This document shows positions 48,313-57,700 of a stretch of 64,000 nucleotides of DNA, piece after piece (the stretch's first letter is position 1; each line of letters opens with the position of its first letter). Origin of the DNA: Citrobacter amalonaticus (GTDB taxonomy: Bacteria > Pseudomonadota > Gammaproteobacteria > Enterobacterales > Enterobacteriaceae). The stretch spans positions 3,410,001 to 3,474,000 of the forward strand of contig NZ_AP024585.1 in assembly GCF_018323885.1 (NCBI RefSeq). Direction: 5' to 3'. The position numbers and the translations under genes are program-made. The notes beneath the pieces were generated by a model that saw nothing but the letters and a program-made list of their open reading frames with translations, was not told where the DNA came from and made no database searches.

Positions 48313-49743
48313 TTAGTCGTTTTTCGTTGCAGATAACGGCAGTTCTATGCGGAAGCAAACCTCTTGCGCCTGTTCATCGACAAGATAGAGCTCACCCTGC
48401 ATACGGCGGATACAATCTCTGGCGATACTTAGCCCCAGTCCGCTCCCTTTCACTGCCCCTTTCCGTTGATGACTTCCCTGGAAAAAAGGTTCGAAAATCA
48501 TAGTTCTTTCCGCTTCAGGAATAGGAGTTCCGGTGTTGATAACATCGATATACACGGTTGATCCCTGTAAGCGGCTGCGAATACGGATGTTACCGGATTC
48601 AGCCCCATAGTGCACCGCATTGGAATAAAGATTATCCAGTACGCTCATCAGTAACATCGGCTCGGCCAGGCAGCGATCGGCCGCCAGCGCAATGTCGGTA
48701 TGCATCATTTTAGCGCGAGCCGGTAGACTATGAGCGGAAACCACCATATCTACCAGCGGTTCAATCTCCACGCTTTCCATTTCAATGGCGCTATCCGCCA
48801 GTTTGCGGTTGTAATCAAGCAGTTGTTCAATCAATTTTTGTAGGTTACGGCTACTGTCATCGAGAATGCCAACCACCTCTTTTTGTTCCGGCGTCAGTGG
48901 CCCCACCACCTGGTCCGCCAGCAATTCGGTGCCTTCACGCATGCTGGCCAGCGGGGTTTTCAGCTCATGGGAGAGATGGCGCAAAAATTGATGGCGTTGA
49001 GACTCCAGCCAGGAGAGGCGCTCGCTCAACCAGATGATCCGCTGCCCAACGGAACGCAGTTCGCGCGGTCCGGTAAAGGTGACGGTATTGCCCAGCGATC
49101 GCCCTTCCCCCAGACGATTGATCATCCGCTCAATGCCCTTTACCGGCCCGATAATCATCCGCGTGAACAACAGCACCATCGCCAGACTCACCAGAAACAA
49201 TACCAGCGCCTGCCAGCCGAAGAACTGTCCACGCTCGGCAATCTCTTGTTGTAGCTGCTGCCCGCGTGAAAAAACCACGGTACGCGTCGCTTGCACCATT
49301 TCGGTATTGGCGTTGGCAAATGCTTCCAGTCGCGCGGCCGCGGCGGTTTCAGGCCCACTGTTCCGGCATTGCAGTTGCGCCAGGTCGTTCAGATCCTGAC
49401 GTAACGCCTGATACAGCTTATCGTCAGGCAGAACACCCGCATGGGCGTCCAGCATTTCACTGTAGCGTTTGCGCTGGCTCTGATACACCTTTGCCAGCGT
49501 CGGATCGTCAAGCACGCAATACTGACGATAGCTGCGCTCCATCTCCAGGGCGGCATTAGTCATCGCCTCACTGCGACGCGCATCGATAAGGGTAGTACGG
49601 TTAGTCTGCGCCGCCTGGGCGCTAAGCGCGTTCAGGCTTTGCCACGCCTGCCAGGCGAGGACCAGCAGCGGTAACAGGATCAGCAGGAATGCCAGCGTCA
49701 CCAGTTGGCGTAGTGACCGGGGAAAAACAGACCAGCGCTTCAA
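48313..49743 (-). CDS. glrK: Sensor histidine kinase GlrK (QseE)
   Basis: Inner-membrane sensor of 476 residues. Layout: membrane segment (about 13-35), periplasmic region to about 170, second membrane segment (about 173-195), HAMP, dimerisation domain with the phosphoacceptor His in QFLRHLSHELKTPLASM, then HATPase with DNLYSNAVHYGAESGN and GSGLGLSIARDCI. The start is taken as TTG (49743-49741), giving LKRWSVFPRSLRQL, which matches the E. coli N-terminus; GAGAG lies 9-10 bases before it. An upstream ATG would add 21 residues that match nothing I know. First gene of the glrK-qseG-glrR operon. Confidence 0.93.
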   Translation of the reverse strand: MKRWSVFPRSLRQLVTLAFLLILLPLLVLAWQAWQSLNALSAQAAQTNRTTLIDARRSEAMTNAALEMERSYRQYCVLDDPTLAKVYQSQRKRYSEMLDAHAGVLPDDKLYQALRQDLNDLAQLQCRNSGPETAAAARLEAFANANTEMVQATRTVVFSRGQQLQQEIAERGQFFGWQALVLFLVSLAMVLLFTRMIIGPVKGIERMINRLGEGRSLGNTVTFTGPRELRSVGQRIIWLSERLSWLESQRHQFLRHLSHELKTPLASMREGTELLADQVVGPLTPEQKEVVGILDDSSRNLQKLIEQLLDYNRKLADSAIEMESVEIEPLVDMVVSAHSLPARAKMMHTDIALAADRCLAEPMLLMSVLDNLYSNAVHYGAESGNIRIRSRLQGSTVYIDVINTGTPIPEAERTMIFEPFFQGSHQRKGAVKGSGLGLSIARDCIRRMQGELYLVDEQAQEVCFRIELPLSATKND

Positions 49744-49801
49744 GGCATTACTCTCACAGGAGATGAATAGAACGATGCTAACTGAGGGAAACGCCAGATA
49801 C

Positions 49802-49985
49802 AACAAAGCCGGGCTGAACCCGGCTTTGTTATGGAATAAGGCGGTGCCTAACTCGACGTTTCGCCCGATGGTTGATAAAGCAGCGCTATTATCAGAAGTT
49901 GGACGGCAGGCACCTTGTTGTGCGTCATTCGAAGTTTATGTAGCACGTCCCGAAGGGGCTGACATAAGAAGGTGAATGAGCCACT
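49802..49985 (-). ncRNA. glmY: GlmY small regulatory RNA
   Basis: The minus strand from 49985 reads AGTGGCTCATTCACC and continues with the conserved GlmY sequence, including the CAGCCCCTTCGGGACGTGCTA hairpin region, and ends in the stem GCCGGG-TTCAG-CCCGGC (49808-49824) plus TTTGTTG. The length is 184 nt, the known size. GlmY titrates the adaptor RapZ so that sRNA GlmZ can activate glmS and amino-sugar synthesis. It lies just upstream of glrK on the same strand, as in E. coli, and is under GlrR control. Confidence 0.95.
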
Positions 49986-49996
49986 GGTTACTATTA

Positions 49997-50012
49997 TGCA
50001 GTAACTATGCCA
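49997..50012 (-). promoter_or_regulatory. Sigma-54 promoter of glmY
   Basis: TGGCATAGTTACTGCA on the minus strand has the -24 GG and -12 GC elements with correct spacing; its last base is at -12 relative to 49985. This matches the sigma-54 promoter known for E. coli glmY. Confidence 0.88.
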
Positions 50013-50101
50013 ACATTCAAAACAAATTATTAACACCCTGAATTTAATTGGTTTTTATTGATAATTAATCGATTAATGCAGTGAATAACTTTCATACAAA
50101 C

Positions 50102-50215
50102 TGTCGTCAATTAGCAACACCTTAAACGCAATGGATTTAGCCCCATAAAAATCAACAAGTTATATGTCTCTTTTTGGAGACATCCCTTGCGCGCATTTGT
50201 CGTGAATTCCCGACA
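50102..50215 (-). promoter_or_regulatory. Three GlrR binding boxes upstream of glmY
   Basis: TGTC-N10-GACA boxes: exact at 50165-50182 and at 50198-50215, and one with a single mismatch (TGTC-N10-AACA) at 50102-50119. They are about 115-230 bases upstream of the glmY start, the enhancer spacing used by NtrC-type activators. The last box ends 8 bases before the stop of the zinc-ribbon gene. Confidence 0.85.
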
Positions 50216-50222
50216 GACCAAA

Positions 50223-51470
50223 TTAACGATAGTGATTATAAAGATACGCAAGGCACACGACATGCCGGCTCAACACCTTCGGCCCTAATCCTGACTGACC
50301 CGAGGACCACGGGTGCGTATACAGCCAGCGAACAAAGACATCGCTGGCGCGCAGAGAAACCGGAGCAATGTTCCCGGCCTGCTTTTGCCCGGTTAATGAG
50401 CAGACGATCTTATCCGCTCCGCCGCAACTCCACCGCTGCCAGACATTGTTCCACCACCCAATGTTCCACCTGCCTGTCAGCCTGTACTCCGCCTCTGTCC
50501 CGGATGGCGGGTTGGCATCTTCCAGCACAAACCACAGATTCGTGGTACCACGCTGTACTTCCGCTGACCAGGCCGTAATCGCTGCGCCACGCAGCACACA
50601 CTCGTGCGCCAGGTAGTGATCGGTGATAGCAGGAAACCGCCGTTTCAACCGCTGGAAATGACCGTGAATCGCGATCGCAGGGCGAAGGATACACCCGCGA
50701 TCGTTGCCTTTCAGTCGCGCACTGCCATAGTGAATTTCATCAAACTGACATCTTTGCATGAACTGCATTTCCTGCCAGCGAAGGGACTCCACCGAGCACT
50801 CATACGCCATTTGCGGCACAGGACTCGCCGAACCGGTATAAAGCAAAGAGTCACCTACCGCCTCATCACAGTAGTTAGTTGTGACCTGGAGAATATGACC
50901 AGAACAGGCATCAGCGCTGATCACCACATACAGCCGCTGTTCTGCCGCCTGTCCCTGGAAAGGCAACGCCAGAACCTTTGTCGCAACGCGTTTCACATCA
51001 CGGTTAGCATGATGCGCTTGCTGCTCACACCAGTTAACCGCTTTCGCCAGCAGTCGATATTGCGTGGTTTCTGCCGCGTAATCACCCTGCTGAAGTCGCA
51101 AGAGAAACGGCTCGATGGTGCGTTCGAAACAGCGCTTCGTCTGTCGGGGAGTAAAAACCGTCCGACAAAGACGACACTGGAATCGACTATGACCTGCCTG
51201 CGTTCGCCCATAGCGAATCACGTCGCTGGCAGAGCAGCGCGGGCATTCTGTTCCGGTTGCGTCCGGTTTATTTTTTATTAACCGTGCAAACCAGTGGTTA
51301 AATTCACGCTCATTAAATAAGGGGGGCAGACTGCCACATTTCTGGCATTCCAGCGCCGCATACCCCAGACGATAAACGGGATAAAGATAGTCAGCCGCTT
51401 CCGCCACGCCGAGATTGGGGCACGACCAACTTTTACAAACATTGAGATGTATTTTGTCCTGGATTTCCAT
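50223..51470 (-). CDS. IS1-InsA-like zinc-ribbon protein of unknown function
   Basis: A 415-residue protein that I do not recognise as a whole. The N-terminal part carries two cysteine clusters: C12/C17 with C42-x2-C45, and C76-x2-C79 with C99-x2-C102. The second, with ECPRCSASDVIRYGRTQAGH and FQCRLCRTVF, reads like the zinc ribbon of IS1 InsA, followed by a helical segment. The rest (RLYVVISADACSGHILQVT onward) looks like a compact alpha/beta domain; three acidic residues of a DDE transposase could not be placed. No terminal inverted repeats were noticed. The ATG at 51470 is chosen over a GTG 25 codons upstream, which lies within dyads. It is divergent from the nucleotidase gene and could be its regulator or a relic of a mobile element. 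Confidence 0.65.
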   Translation of the reverse strand: MEIQDKIHLNVCKSWSCPNLGVAEAADYLYPVYRLGYAALECQKCGSLPPLFNEREFNHWFARLIKNKPDATGTECPRCSASDVIRYGRTQAGHSRFQCRLCRTVFTPRQTKRCFERTIEPFLLRLQQGDYAAETTQYRLLAKAVNWCEQQAHHANRDVKRVATKVLALPFQGQAAEQRLYVVISADACSGHILQVTTNYCDEAVGDSLLYTGSASPVPQMAYECSVESLRWQEMQFMQRCQFDEIHYGSARLKGNDRGCILRPAIAIHGHFQRLKRRFPAITDHYLAHECVLRGAAITAWSAEVQRGTTNLWFVLEDANPPSGTEAEYRLTGRWNIGWWNNVWQRWSCGGADKIVCSLTGQKQAGNIAPVSLRASDVFVRWLYTHPWSSGQSGLGPKVLSRHVVCLAYLYNHYR

Positions 51471-51603
51471 TTCACTCGACCAACTGATTTTGTCAGTCGA
51501 ATAACTCTGGCGGTTATTCAGATTTACTGTCGTGAGGAGCCTCACAAAATCCAGGCAAGCGGAAACGACAATAGCACTCTCATTTATACGTTAAGGATAA
51601 ACA
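51471..51603. promoter_or_regulatory. Divergent promoter region with three dyads
   Basis: In 133 bases three inverted repeats occur: TCGAC-N15-GTCGA (51476-51500), with ACTGA-N5-TCAGT nested in it; ATAAC-N7-GTTAT (51501-51517); and a perfect GTGAGG-AG-CCTCAC (51532-51545). They are operator candidates for this gene pair. AAGGA before the nucleotidase ATG is its Shine-Dalgarno. Confidence 0.5.
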
Positions 51604-53157
51604 ATGAAAAAACGCTTGATTGCCTCGTTACTCATCGCTGGATATGCGGGATATGCCTGTGCGCAGGATGTTACCGTCATCTATACCAATGATCTCCACG
51701 CCCACGTTGAACCGTATAAACTGCCGTATATTGCTGAAGGTAAACGGGAGATTGGCGGTTTTGCTAATATTTCCACACTGGTTAAACAGGAAAAAGCTAA
51801 AAATAAGGCGACGTTTTATTTTGATGCCGGTGATTATTTTACCGGTCCATATATAAGCAGCTTGACTAAAGGAAAAGCAATTATCGATATAATGAATACA
51901 ATGTCGGTGGATGCGGCCTCTGTCGGGAATCATGAATTTGACCATGGCTGGGATAATACCCTTTTGCAGTTCAGCCAGGCGACGTTCCCTATTTTATTGG
52001 GTAACGTCTTTTTTAAGAACAGCACTCTGCCCTTCTGGAATAAACCGTACACTATTGTGGAAAAAGACGGCGTCAAAATCGGTGTCATCGGTTTGCACGG
52101 TGTGTTTGCCTTCGACGATACGGTGTCGTCAGCCATGCGCCAGGGAATTGAAGCGCGTGATGAAGTCAAGTATCTACAGCGCTATCTGGATGAGCTGCGT
52201 GGAAAAGTGGATATCACCGTCGCGTTAATGCACGAAGGCACACCGGCGCGCCAGTCCAGCATCGGCAATGCGGACGTCAGACGTGCGCTGGATAAGGATA
52301 TTCAGACCGCAAAACAGGTCAAAGGCCTCGATCTTCTCATTACTGGCCATGCGCATGTTGGCACGCCAGAACCAATTAAAGTGGGGAATACCCTCATCCT
52401 CTCGACCGACAGCGGTGGCATTGATATCGGTAAACTGGTGCTGGATGTCAACACAAAAAACCATCGTCACACGGTTAAAAGCTTTGAACTGAAAACAATT
52501 TATGCGGATGAATGGAAACCCGATCCGGTCACGCAGAAGGTGATTGATGGCTGGAACAAAAAGCTCGCGGAAACCGTGAGCCAAAAAGTGGGTGAAACGC
52601 CGATTGCGTTGACCCGGGCCTATGGGGAGTCCTCATCGCTGGGTAACCTGTTTACCGATGCCATGCTGTTCGCCGCGCCTGATGCGCAACTTGCGCTGAC
52701 CAATTCGGGCGGTTTACGCGCCGATCTCAATCCTGGCCCCCTCACGCTTGGCGATATTATTAGCGCCTTCCCGTTCCCTAATGAACTGACCGTGATGGAT
52801 TTAACGGGTAAATCATTACGCAATCTGATGGAGCATGGGGCGTCGCTGAGCAACGGCGTATTACAGATGTCGAAAGGCGCTGAAATGCGCTACGACCCGC
52901 GTAAACCGGTCGGCCAGCGCGTGACGGCATTTACACTTAACGGCAAAAACATTGTCGATACGCAAACCTATCGCGTGGCAACCAACAGTTTCCTCGCGCC
53001 GGGCGGTGATGGTTTTATGGCTTTTACCGACGGTAAAAATAAGCAGGTCCGCGGTGGATATAACCTCTCCGATGCGGTGATTGATTACCTGAAAAAAGGC
53101 AACGTCATCGACCCTCAGCAAGTCAATGAAATGCGCGTAAGTGAAGTCAAACACTAA
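51604..53157 (+). CDS. Secreted bifunctional metallophosphatase/5'-nucleotidase (UshA family)
   Basis: Periplasmic enzyme of 517 residues with a cleavable signal ([20 protein letters not shown]). The metal-site motifs are all present: TNDLHAH (D30, H32), DAGDYFTG (D74, D77), [10 protein letters not shown] (N109, H110, D113), LMHEG (H210) and ITGHAHVG (H249, H251). The C-terminal substrate domain has [26 protein letters not shown] and [14 protein letters not shown], where the aromatic residues should stack on the base. It is shorter than UshA (about 550) and clearly a different paralogue. It should hydrolyse nucleotides or nucleotide-like phosphates outside the cytoplasm. Co-transcribed with the sulfotransferase-like gene 23 bases downstream. 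Confidence 0.9.
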   Translation: MKKRLIASLLIAGYAGYACAQDVTVIYTNDLHAHVEPYKLPYIAEGKREIGGFANISTLVKQEKAKNKATFYFDAGDYFTGPYISSLTKGKAIIDIMNTMSVDAASVGNHEFDHGWDNTLLQFSQATFPILLGNVFFKNSTLPFWNKPYTIVEKDGVKIGVIGLHGVFAFDDTVSSAMRQGIEARDEVKYLQRYLDELRGKVDITVALMHEGTPARQSSIGNADVRRALDKDIQTAKQVKGLDLLITGHAHVGTPEPIKVGNTLILSTDSGGIDIGKLVLDVNTKNHRHTVKSFELKTIYADEWKPDPVTQKVIDGWNKKLAETVSQKVGETPIALTRAYGESSSLGNLFTDAMLFAAPDAQLALTNSGGLRADLNPGPLTLGDIISAFPFPNELTVMDLTGKSLRNLMEHGASLSNGVLQMSKGAEMRYDPRKPVGQRVTAFTLNGKNIVDTQTYRVATNSFLAPGGDGFMAFTDGKNKQVRGGYNLSDAVIDYLKKGNVIDPQQVNEMRVSEVKH

Positions 53158-53180
53158 TCTTATTTAATCAGGTGGATACT

Positions 53181-54716
53181 ATGGCAATTATTTATACTGG
53201 AACAGTGCTCGCTCCGGCAAACAATCAGCTTGCTGCCTGGCTCAAGTTTCAACTGGACGTACCAGCCACATTTTCATATACCGTGTTAAAAAGGACGACA
53301 AGTCAGACAAGCGTAGACTTTTCTTTCACGTCAAGCGAGTTGATTGACGATACCACGACAGAAATTAAAATCCCGGTGATTGGCCTTTACGCTAATTATA
53401 ACAACCAGGTTCAGGTCATTTTCAAAAATCAGGCGGGGAATGAAATTTTCAACAGTACGATCCAGGTTAGCACACGCGATCAAATTTATCGTGAAGCGAC
53501 CATTTTTCATCTTAACATTGAGCAAAACGATCCCGCAAAATTTGCCAGTGTGTGGGGAAACAGTTGGTTAATGACAACCAATTGCGATGGTTATGACCAA
53601 AACGGTGACCTCCGCTGTTATTTCGCGCAACCTTATCGCAACCAAATGTTAAGAACGCACGATGGGTATTTTTACATAGGTAGCGACGAGGACGAACATT
53701 GGTATGGCCGTCGCTTCTTTAAAATTGATATTCTTGGCAATGAAATCCTTGAATATGATTTACGCGATAGTGATGGCAATCTTTACGCAAATACGCACGA
53801 TCTAGCCTGGGATTCGGCAAATAACCTTTATATGATCGGTAACGATATACCGGATCGTTCGACATCTACAATGAGACAGGATGCCTGGATCTTAAAATTC
53901 AATGAACAGTCGGGGAAAATGATCTGGGCCAAAAATTACACTCGCGCCTTCGATAACGCCTCGATTCTGAATAATAGCCCAACCAATGATGCGCATCTTA
54001 ACTCACTCTCCTGGATCCCAGCAGGCTCTGAAAACAGTGAGGCTATTATTGTCCACACCCGTTCAGCCGGGGTTACTTTTGGCGTATCGCCAGAAGATGG
54101 CCGGATTCTCTGGACAATCGATACTGGCGGTTTCAACCCACAATTCCCTGCAGATCAATCGGTTATAAATGTCAGTACAACCGGAATTGGCGATAATGAA
54201 AACGGCGGCCATACCGTTTTAGTCACCAGTAATAGCGCATTTTCCAGTCTCACAGATTACAACGCAGGGAAGTTTGTCCTTTCTGTCTTTGATAACCGCT
54301 CTTGCATAACGTCTGATGGTCAGCCTGTTATCCGCCCTATCGACGCGGATGCAGACGCTGCAAAGCAGTATCAAACCCTGGAAGCTCGTGTTTTGTTTTA
54401 CGCCGTTGATTTAACGGCCAGAACCATCACGAAAGCAGCAGAACCTATTTCATTGGCATCAGCCCGTGTCCCACAAGTAACGGACTTCATGGGGGCGGTT
54501 TTTGATCACAATGACAACTACACTATCTATACCAACCACGCGCGTTCTTTCTTTATCAGCGACGCCAGCGGGAATTTCATTGCAACGATTTACGATCTTA
54601 TCTGTTCGCTGGATGGCTATCCGGAGTTTCCTGGAGAATGCTACCGGGCAAGGCTATTTGCCAGCAATGAACTCACCGCTCTGATCAACGTTGGGTTTGA
54701 TACCGCGAACAACTGA
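53181..54716 (+). CDS. Arylsulfate sulfotransferase (ASST) family protein
   Basis: A 511-residue beta-propeller protein. The N-terminal ASST domain has IPVIGLYANYNNQVQVIF; the four residues that form the CFT073 ASST active site have counterparts here: H206 (NTHDLAW), H272 (DAHLNSLSW), R294 (VHTRSAG) and H344 (GGHTVLVTS), the last being the sulfohistidine equivalent, followed by VLSVFDNR. ASST moves sulfate from one phenol to another without PAPS. Unlike known ASSTs there is no signal peptide: the protein starts MAIIYTGTVLAPANNQ. The ATG at 53181 is chosen because AGGTGG precedes it; a GTG three codons up is less likely. Base content is low: 24 and 25 G/C in the 60-base lines at 53401 and 53641. 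Confidence 0.82.
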   Translation: MAIIYTGTVLAPANNQLAAWLKFQLDVPATFSYTVLKRTTSQTSVDFSFTSSELIDDTTTEIKIPVIGLYANYNNQVQVIFKNQAGNEIFNSTIQVSTRDQIYREATIFHLNIEQNDPAKFASVWGNSWLMTTNCDGYDQNGDLRCYFAQPYRNQMLRTHDGYFYIGSDEDEHWYGRRFFKIDILGNEILEYDLRDSDGNLYANTHDLAWDSANNLYMIGNDIPDRSTSTMRQDAWILKFNEQSGKMIWAKNYTRAFDNASILNNSPTNDAHLNSLSWIPAGSENSEAIIVHTRSAGVTFGVSPEDGRILWTIDTGGFNPQFPADQSVINVSTTGIGDNENGGHTVLVTSNSAFSSLTDYNAGKFVLSVFDNRSCITSDGQPVIRPIDADADAAKQYQTLEARVLFYAVDLTARTITKAAEPISLASARVPQVTDFMGAVFDHNDNYTIYTNHARSFFISDASGNFIATIYDLICSLDGYPEFPGECYRARLFASNELTALINVGFDTANN

Positions 54717-54727
54717 TACCGTTCAGT

Positions 54728-54763
54728 AAAAAAAACCCGGTGTTTATTTCACCGGGTTTTTCT
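54728..54763. terminator. Bidirectional terminator between the ASST-like gene and purL
   Basis: AAAAAACCCGGT and ACCGGGTTTTT (stem 54735-54741 with 54751-54757) with A- and T-tracts serve both convergent genes. Confidence 0.9.
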
Positions 54764-54775
54764 GTTTCAGAAGGT

Positions 54776-57700
54776 TTATCCCAACTGCTTGCGGGCGTTA
54801 CGGAAGATACGCATCCACGGACCGTCCTCACCCCAGTTTTCCGGGTGCCATGAGTTGCTGACGGTACGGTACACACGTTCCGGATGCGGCATCATCACCG
54901 TCACACGACCACTTTCCGTGGTGACAGCGGTAATCCCATTCGGCGAGCCGTTCGGGTTAGCCGGGTAGGTTTCCGTTACGTTGCCAAAGTTATCGACAAA
55001 GCGCAGTGCGACCAGACCTTTGCTTTCCAGCGCCGCCAGATGGGCTGCGTCGCGAACTTCAACGCGCCCTTCTCCGTGCGAGACGGCGATAGGCATCATT
55101 GACCCGACCATGCCCTGCAGCAACAGAGACGGGCTCTGGGTCACCTCAACCAGGCTGAAGCGGGCTTCAAAGCGATCCGAATGGTTACGCACAAAGCGCG
55201 GCCACAGGTCACTGCCCGGGATCAGTTCACGCAGATTCGACATCATCTGACAGCCGTTACACACACCCAGCGCCAGCGTTTGTGGACGATGGAAGAAGGT
55301 TTCGAACTCATCGCGCACGCGGTTGTTGAACAGAATTGATTTCGCCCAGCCCTCACCCGCGCCCAGTACGTCGCCGTAAGAGAAGCCGCCGCAGGCCACC
55401 AGCGCCTGGAAGTTACCCAGACCCGTGCGGCCACCGAGCAGATCGCTCATGTGCACGTCAATCGCGTCAAAGCCTGCACGCTGGAACGCCGCAGCCATTT
55501 CGACGTGAGAGTTCACCCCTTGCTCACGCAGTACCGCCACTTTCGGACGCGCACCGGTCGCAATATACGGTGCGGCGATATCGTCATTAATATCAAAGGT
55601 CAGCTTCGCGCTAAGGCCCGGATCGGCATCGTTGGTTTTCGCATCGTGCTCCTGATCGGCACACTCCGGGTTATCACGCAGACGCTGCATTTGCCAGGTG
55701 GTTTCGGCCCACCAGATGCGAAGCGTCGTGCGACTTTCGCTGAAGACGGTCTGACCGTTGGCTTCGATAACAAAACGATCGCCCGTGACGGCCTGACCCA
55801 GGTAATGAACGCAATCGCCCAGACCGTGTTGCGCCAGCAGTGCTTCCACCGCCTCGCGATCCGCTGCGCGAACCTGAATCACCGCGCCAAGTTCTTCGTT
55901 GAACAACGCCGCCAGACGATCGTCGCCCAGTGCGGCGATATCCGCCTGCACCCCACAGTGACCGGTAAAGGCCATTTCCGCCAGCGTCACCAGCAGGCCG
56001 CCATCGGAACGGTCGTGATAAGCGAGCAGTTTACGTTGCACCACCAGCGCCTGCATCGCGTCGTAGAAGCCCTTCAGTTGCGCGACGTCACGCACATCTG
56101 CCGGCGTATCGCCAAGCTGGCGGTATACCTGCGCCAGCGCCGTCGCGCCCAGCGCGTTGTGGCCACGGCCCAGGTCGATCAGCAGCAGCGCGTTGTCTTC
56201 AGTAGAAAGCTGCGGGGTGATGGTATGACGCACATCTTCCACGCGAGCAAAAGCGGAAATCACCAGCGACAGCGGCGAGGTCATTTCGCGCTGTTCGTTG
56301 CCTTCCTGCCAGCGGGTTTTCATCGACATCGAGTCTTTACCCACCGGAATCGTCAGACCCAGCGCCGGACAGAGTTCTTCACCGACCGCTTTCACCGCTT
56401 CGTATAAACCGGCATCTTCGCCCGGGTGACCGGCTGCGGCCATCCAGTTAGCGGAAAGCTTAATGCGTTTGATATCGCCAATCTGCGTTGCCGCGATATT
56501 GGTCAATGCTTCCCCGACCGCCAGACGGGCAGAAGCGGAGAAGTCGAGCAGCGCCACTGGCGCACGTTCGCCGATCGACATCGCTTCACCGTAGTAGCTG
56601 TCGAGGCTGGCGGTGGTCACCGCGCAGTTCGCCACCGGCACCTGCCACGGACCGACCATCTGATCGCGAGACACCATCCCGGTCACAGTACGGTCGCCAA
56701 TGGTGACCAGGAAGGTTTTTTCCGCCACCGTCGGCAGATGCAGAACGCGTTTAACTGCATCCGCAATGGTGATGTCAGCACGATCCAGTGCCTCACCTTT
56801 CGCCTTCAGCGTCTGAACGTCGCGGGTCATCTTCGGCGTTTTGCCGAGCAGTACATCAAGCGGCAGATCGATAGGCTGGTTGTTGAAGTGACGATCGTTT
56901 AGCGACAGATGCTGTTCTTCGGTCGCCTCACCAATTACCGCATACGGCGCGCGCTCGCGCTTACACAGCTCGTCGAACAGCGGCAGTTGGTCCGCCGCCA
57001 CCGCCAGCACGTAACGTTCCTGGGACTCGTTACACCAGATCTCCAGCGGGCTCATACCCGGCTCATCGCTGAGGATGTCACGCAGTTCGAATTTACCGCC
57101 GCGTCCACCGTCACTAACCAGTTCAGGCATCGCGTTCGACAGACCGCCGGCGCCAACGTCGTGGATAAACAGGATCGGGTTGGCGTCACCCAACTGCCAG
57201 CAGCGGTCGATCACTTCCTGGCAGCGGCGTTCCATCTCCGGGTTATCACGCTGTACCGAGGCAAAATCAAGATCCGCGTCAGACTGGCCGGAGGCCATCG
57301 AGGAAGCCGCGCCGCCGCCCAGGCCGATATTCATCGCCGGACCGCCGAGAACGATCAGCTTCGCCCCGACGACGATCTCGCCTTTCTGTACGTGATCGGC
57401 ACGGATGTTACCAATCCCGCCCGCCAGCATGATCGGCTTGTGATAACCGCGCAGCTCTTCGCCATTGTGGCTGTTCACTTTTTCTTCGTAAGTACGGAAA
57501 TAGCCGTTCAGCGCAGGACGACCAAATTCATTGTTAAACGCCGCGCCGCCCAGCGGGCCTTCAGTCATGATATCCAGCGCGGTCACAATACGCTCTGGCT
57601 TGCCGAAGTCTTCTTCCCACGGCTGCTCAAAGCCCGGAATGCGCAGGTTAGAAACGGAGAAGCCTACCAGACCCGCTTTTGGCTTCGCGCCGCGTCCGGT

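Noticed and set aside
50223..51470. Complete IS1-type insertion sequence
   Set aside because: The zinc ribbon resembles InsA, but no terminal inverted repeats, target duplication or InsB-like DDE triad could be seen.
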